Shown: positions 62,625 to 64,000 of the stretch, piece after piece | Numbering within the stretch: position 1 is the stretch's first letter | How the letters are laid out: every line of letters starts with the position of its first letter | DNA from: Trametes villosa | Taxonomy: Eukaryota; Basidiomycota; Agaricomycetes; Polyporales; Polyporaceae | Direction of reading: 5' to 3' | Length of the DNA stretch: 64,000 nt | NCBI GenBank assembly: GCA_002964805.2 | Contig: PUDQ02000079.1 | Location: forward strand, 462,114 to 526,113 | Notes under the pieces: generated by a model | Told to the model about the DNA's origin: nothing | Databases searched by the model: none | Seen by the model: only the letters and a program-made list of their open reading frames with translations | Made by a program: the position numbers and the translations under genes

Positions 62625-63461
62625 CACAGACCCCCATCGTCCGCACCCAGCACGAACCTGCAACCACCATGATCCCCTCTCTGCCTAATCATTTTGCTTT
62701 ATTGCTCTACTTATCACCCCTGTTGTCGCGCTGCTTCATCCCTATTTGCTGCCGCCGTACCCCCCTACTTTCCTACTGTACCCATATAGTCCATTCCGGT
62801 TCAGGCTGAAGTAGAGTAGAGAGTTTGGAGTGTATTCGCGGGGCCCGCGCCCGCGCTCATGTTCGCCTCAGTAGTACTACTGCTGTACACTATTACTTTG
62901 GGCCTGGGCAACCCTGCTATCAAATGCCATGGAATCGCGTCTGTACCGGAGATCGTCCACAGAGCATGGCGCGCCGAAGGCGACTCGGAGTCGCAACGCT
63001 CTGTAGCCTCGTGCCGCTGCGAGATCAGCAGAGCGTCTACCGTCGGTTGCGCGTCAAGATCACGAACATGAAAGCACACCAAGGTTCACGCAGGAGATGT
63101 GCACGAGAGAATATACGGGGCGAGGTGGTTATTGAAAGGTGCTGCAGGCCGCGCTGAACTTGCTGATGTGTCCGCTTGAAGTCGGGGACGATGTCGAACA
63201 CGAGACTCCGCGGAATGCGGTCCATTCATCCTGCGCACCTTTTCGTGATCGGTAAACCTCCAGCTGAAATGGAAGAACCATGTCAAGCGCCTTTGGCGCA
63301 GACCGCTCGTGGCTGCTGCCCTAGATGCTCCAGAGCTTGTGGGTTTGCTCGTTGTGTCGTCGCAATGCTTCTTCGACAGTCAAGTATAGCCACGCAAGGT
63401 GTGAAACCCCGCGTTGAATCAAAGGAACCGGGATATAATGAGAATCTATGTCATTGCGGTG
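62625..63461. other. Convergent 3' region, G-alpha / complex I subunit
   Basis: About 840 bp between two converging stops. Short unrelated frames only. Confidence 0.45.
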
Positions 63462-63820
63462 TCAATGGTGTTCTGAGTGGCCGGCTTCGTGCCCGTGGTG
63501 GTCGTCATGTCCATCCCAAGGATGCTTCAAGCCCTGCATCATACGTTGAGCAATTATACACGAGTTCAGCAATCACAGAACTTACCAGGAGCTTTGCACC
63601 GTCCTTCCTGTGATCTTGTTCAGCAGAGAGGTAGCAGCGGAATACATGAACGTACCTGGCACGGTAGAAGATGAAGAACCACATGGTCGCCCCGAGCGTG
63701 GTCGCGAGGAACTTGTGCTTGAAGCCGGGGAGATGCGGGTTAAACCCGGAGCCTTATACGACATGAGCAGGTGAACGAGCGAGCCATGGGATAGGAGCGC
63801 ATACCGTGGTGACCAGCCAT
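63462..63820 (-). CDS. Small mitochondrial complex I subunit (NDUFB2-like)
   Basis: Four tiny exons, 63820-63805, 63752-63656, 63607-63586 and 63533-63462, give a 68-residue protein. It begins MAGHHGSGFNPHLPGFKHKF, has one membrane helix (LATTLGATMWFFIFYRARKD), then GAKLLGLKHPWDG and a His-rich end (HHGHEAGHSEHH). The 'MWF-I--RA--DG--LLG--HPW' core resembles the single-helix NDUFB2/AGGG-type accessory subunits of NADH:ubiquinone oxidoreductase. The assignment rests on my memory of the pattern; another small single-helix inner-membrane protein is possible. Introns are about 48-52 bp and every joint keeps frame (16+97+22+72 nt), so the gene itself is convincing. Confidence 0.7.
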
Positions 63821-63986
63821 GGTGGAGGGAGGATCGAGGAGGTGTTTAGCTCTGTTGACCCCGCGCGTCACCGGTCGAGGCAGCCGGAATTTACTTGGGC
63901 GCCTCTTCAATTTCGTCCAAGCCACACGCGACCTCGAGCCCTTTCTCCCCTCGAGCACGCGCGTACTCCGCCAATCCTCGCGCGAC

Positions 63987-64000
63987 ATGGACGGCCACAA
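63987..64000 (+). other. Possible start of a further gene at the right edge
   Basis: An ATG at 63987 begins MDGH and runs out of the window. It is divergent from the complex I subunit gene. Nothing more can be said. Confidence 0.2.

Overview
This window looks like nuclear DNA of a wood-decay basidiomycete, most likely a white-rot polypore of the Trametes type. The genes are GC-rich, dense and full of short introns (about 45-60 bp, GTRNGT...YAG). They encode eukaryotic housekeeping proteins (eL39, Get1, TAF12, PRM1, a G-alpha protein). The right-hand third carries four secreted class II haem peroxidases, the lignin-degrading enzymes of white-rot fungi. I place the organism from family features only; no search was run.

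Layout. 0-5.2 kb: an ER FKBP (cut by the left edge), ribosomal protein eL39, Get1 and malate synthase. 6-9.1 kb: a leucine-rich-repeat gene split by a 5'-truncated LINE that left an 11-bp target duplication. 9.5-18.7 kb: a kinase-like protein, a short-chain dehydrogenase, a coiled-coil protein of a basidiomycete-type unknown family, an F-box protein and an Smr-domain membrane protein. 18.9-39.6 kb: GH92 mannosidase, peptidyl-tRNA hydrolase, a PAQR/Izh-type receptor, TAF12, an unknown secreted protein, PRM1, a UDP-glycosyltransferase and a bleomycin-hydrolase-type protease. 39.6-45.4 kb: gene-poor DNA with a 620-bp MITE whose 103-bp inverted repeats are perfect. 45.4-58.5 kb: four peroxidases in tandem on the + strand. 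58.5-64 kb: a possible RING remnant, a G-alpha gene and a small complex I subunit.

The peroxidase cluster is the functional core. Peroxidases 1-3 have lignin-peroxidase features: a Trp five residues before the proximal His, and Ala and Asn at two of the three Mn-ligand positions. Peroxidase 4 has the complete Mn site and Ala instead of that Trp, so it reads as a short manganese peroxidase with different intron positions. All four have a TATA box 73-89 bp before the ATG and a related block between the two. Peroxidase 3 lacks a GT donor at its conserved first intron and may be poorly spliced or broken.

Intron-exon structures were derived by hand from splice sites, reading frame and family resemblance. 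Lengths and boundaries are most secure where I give exon coordinates.
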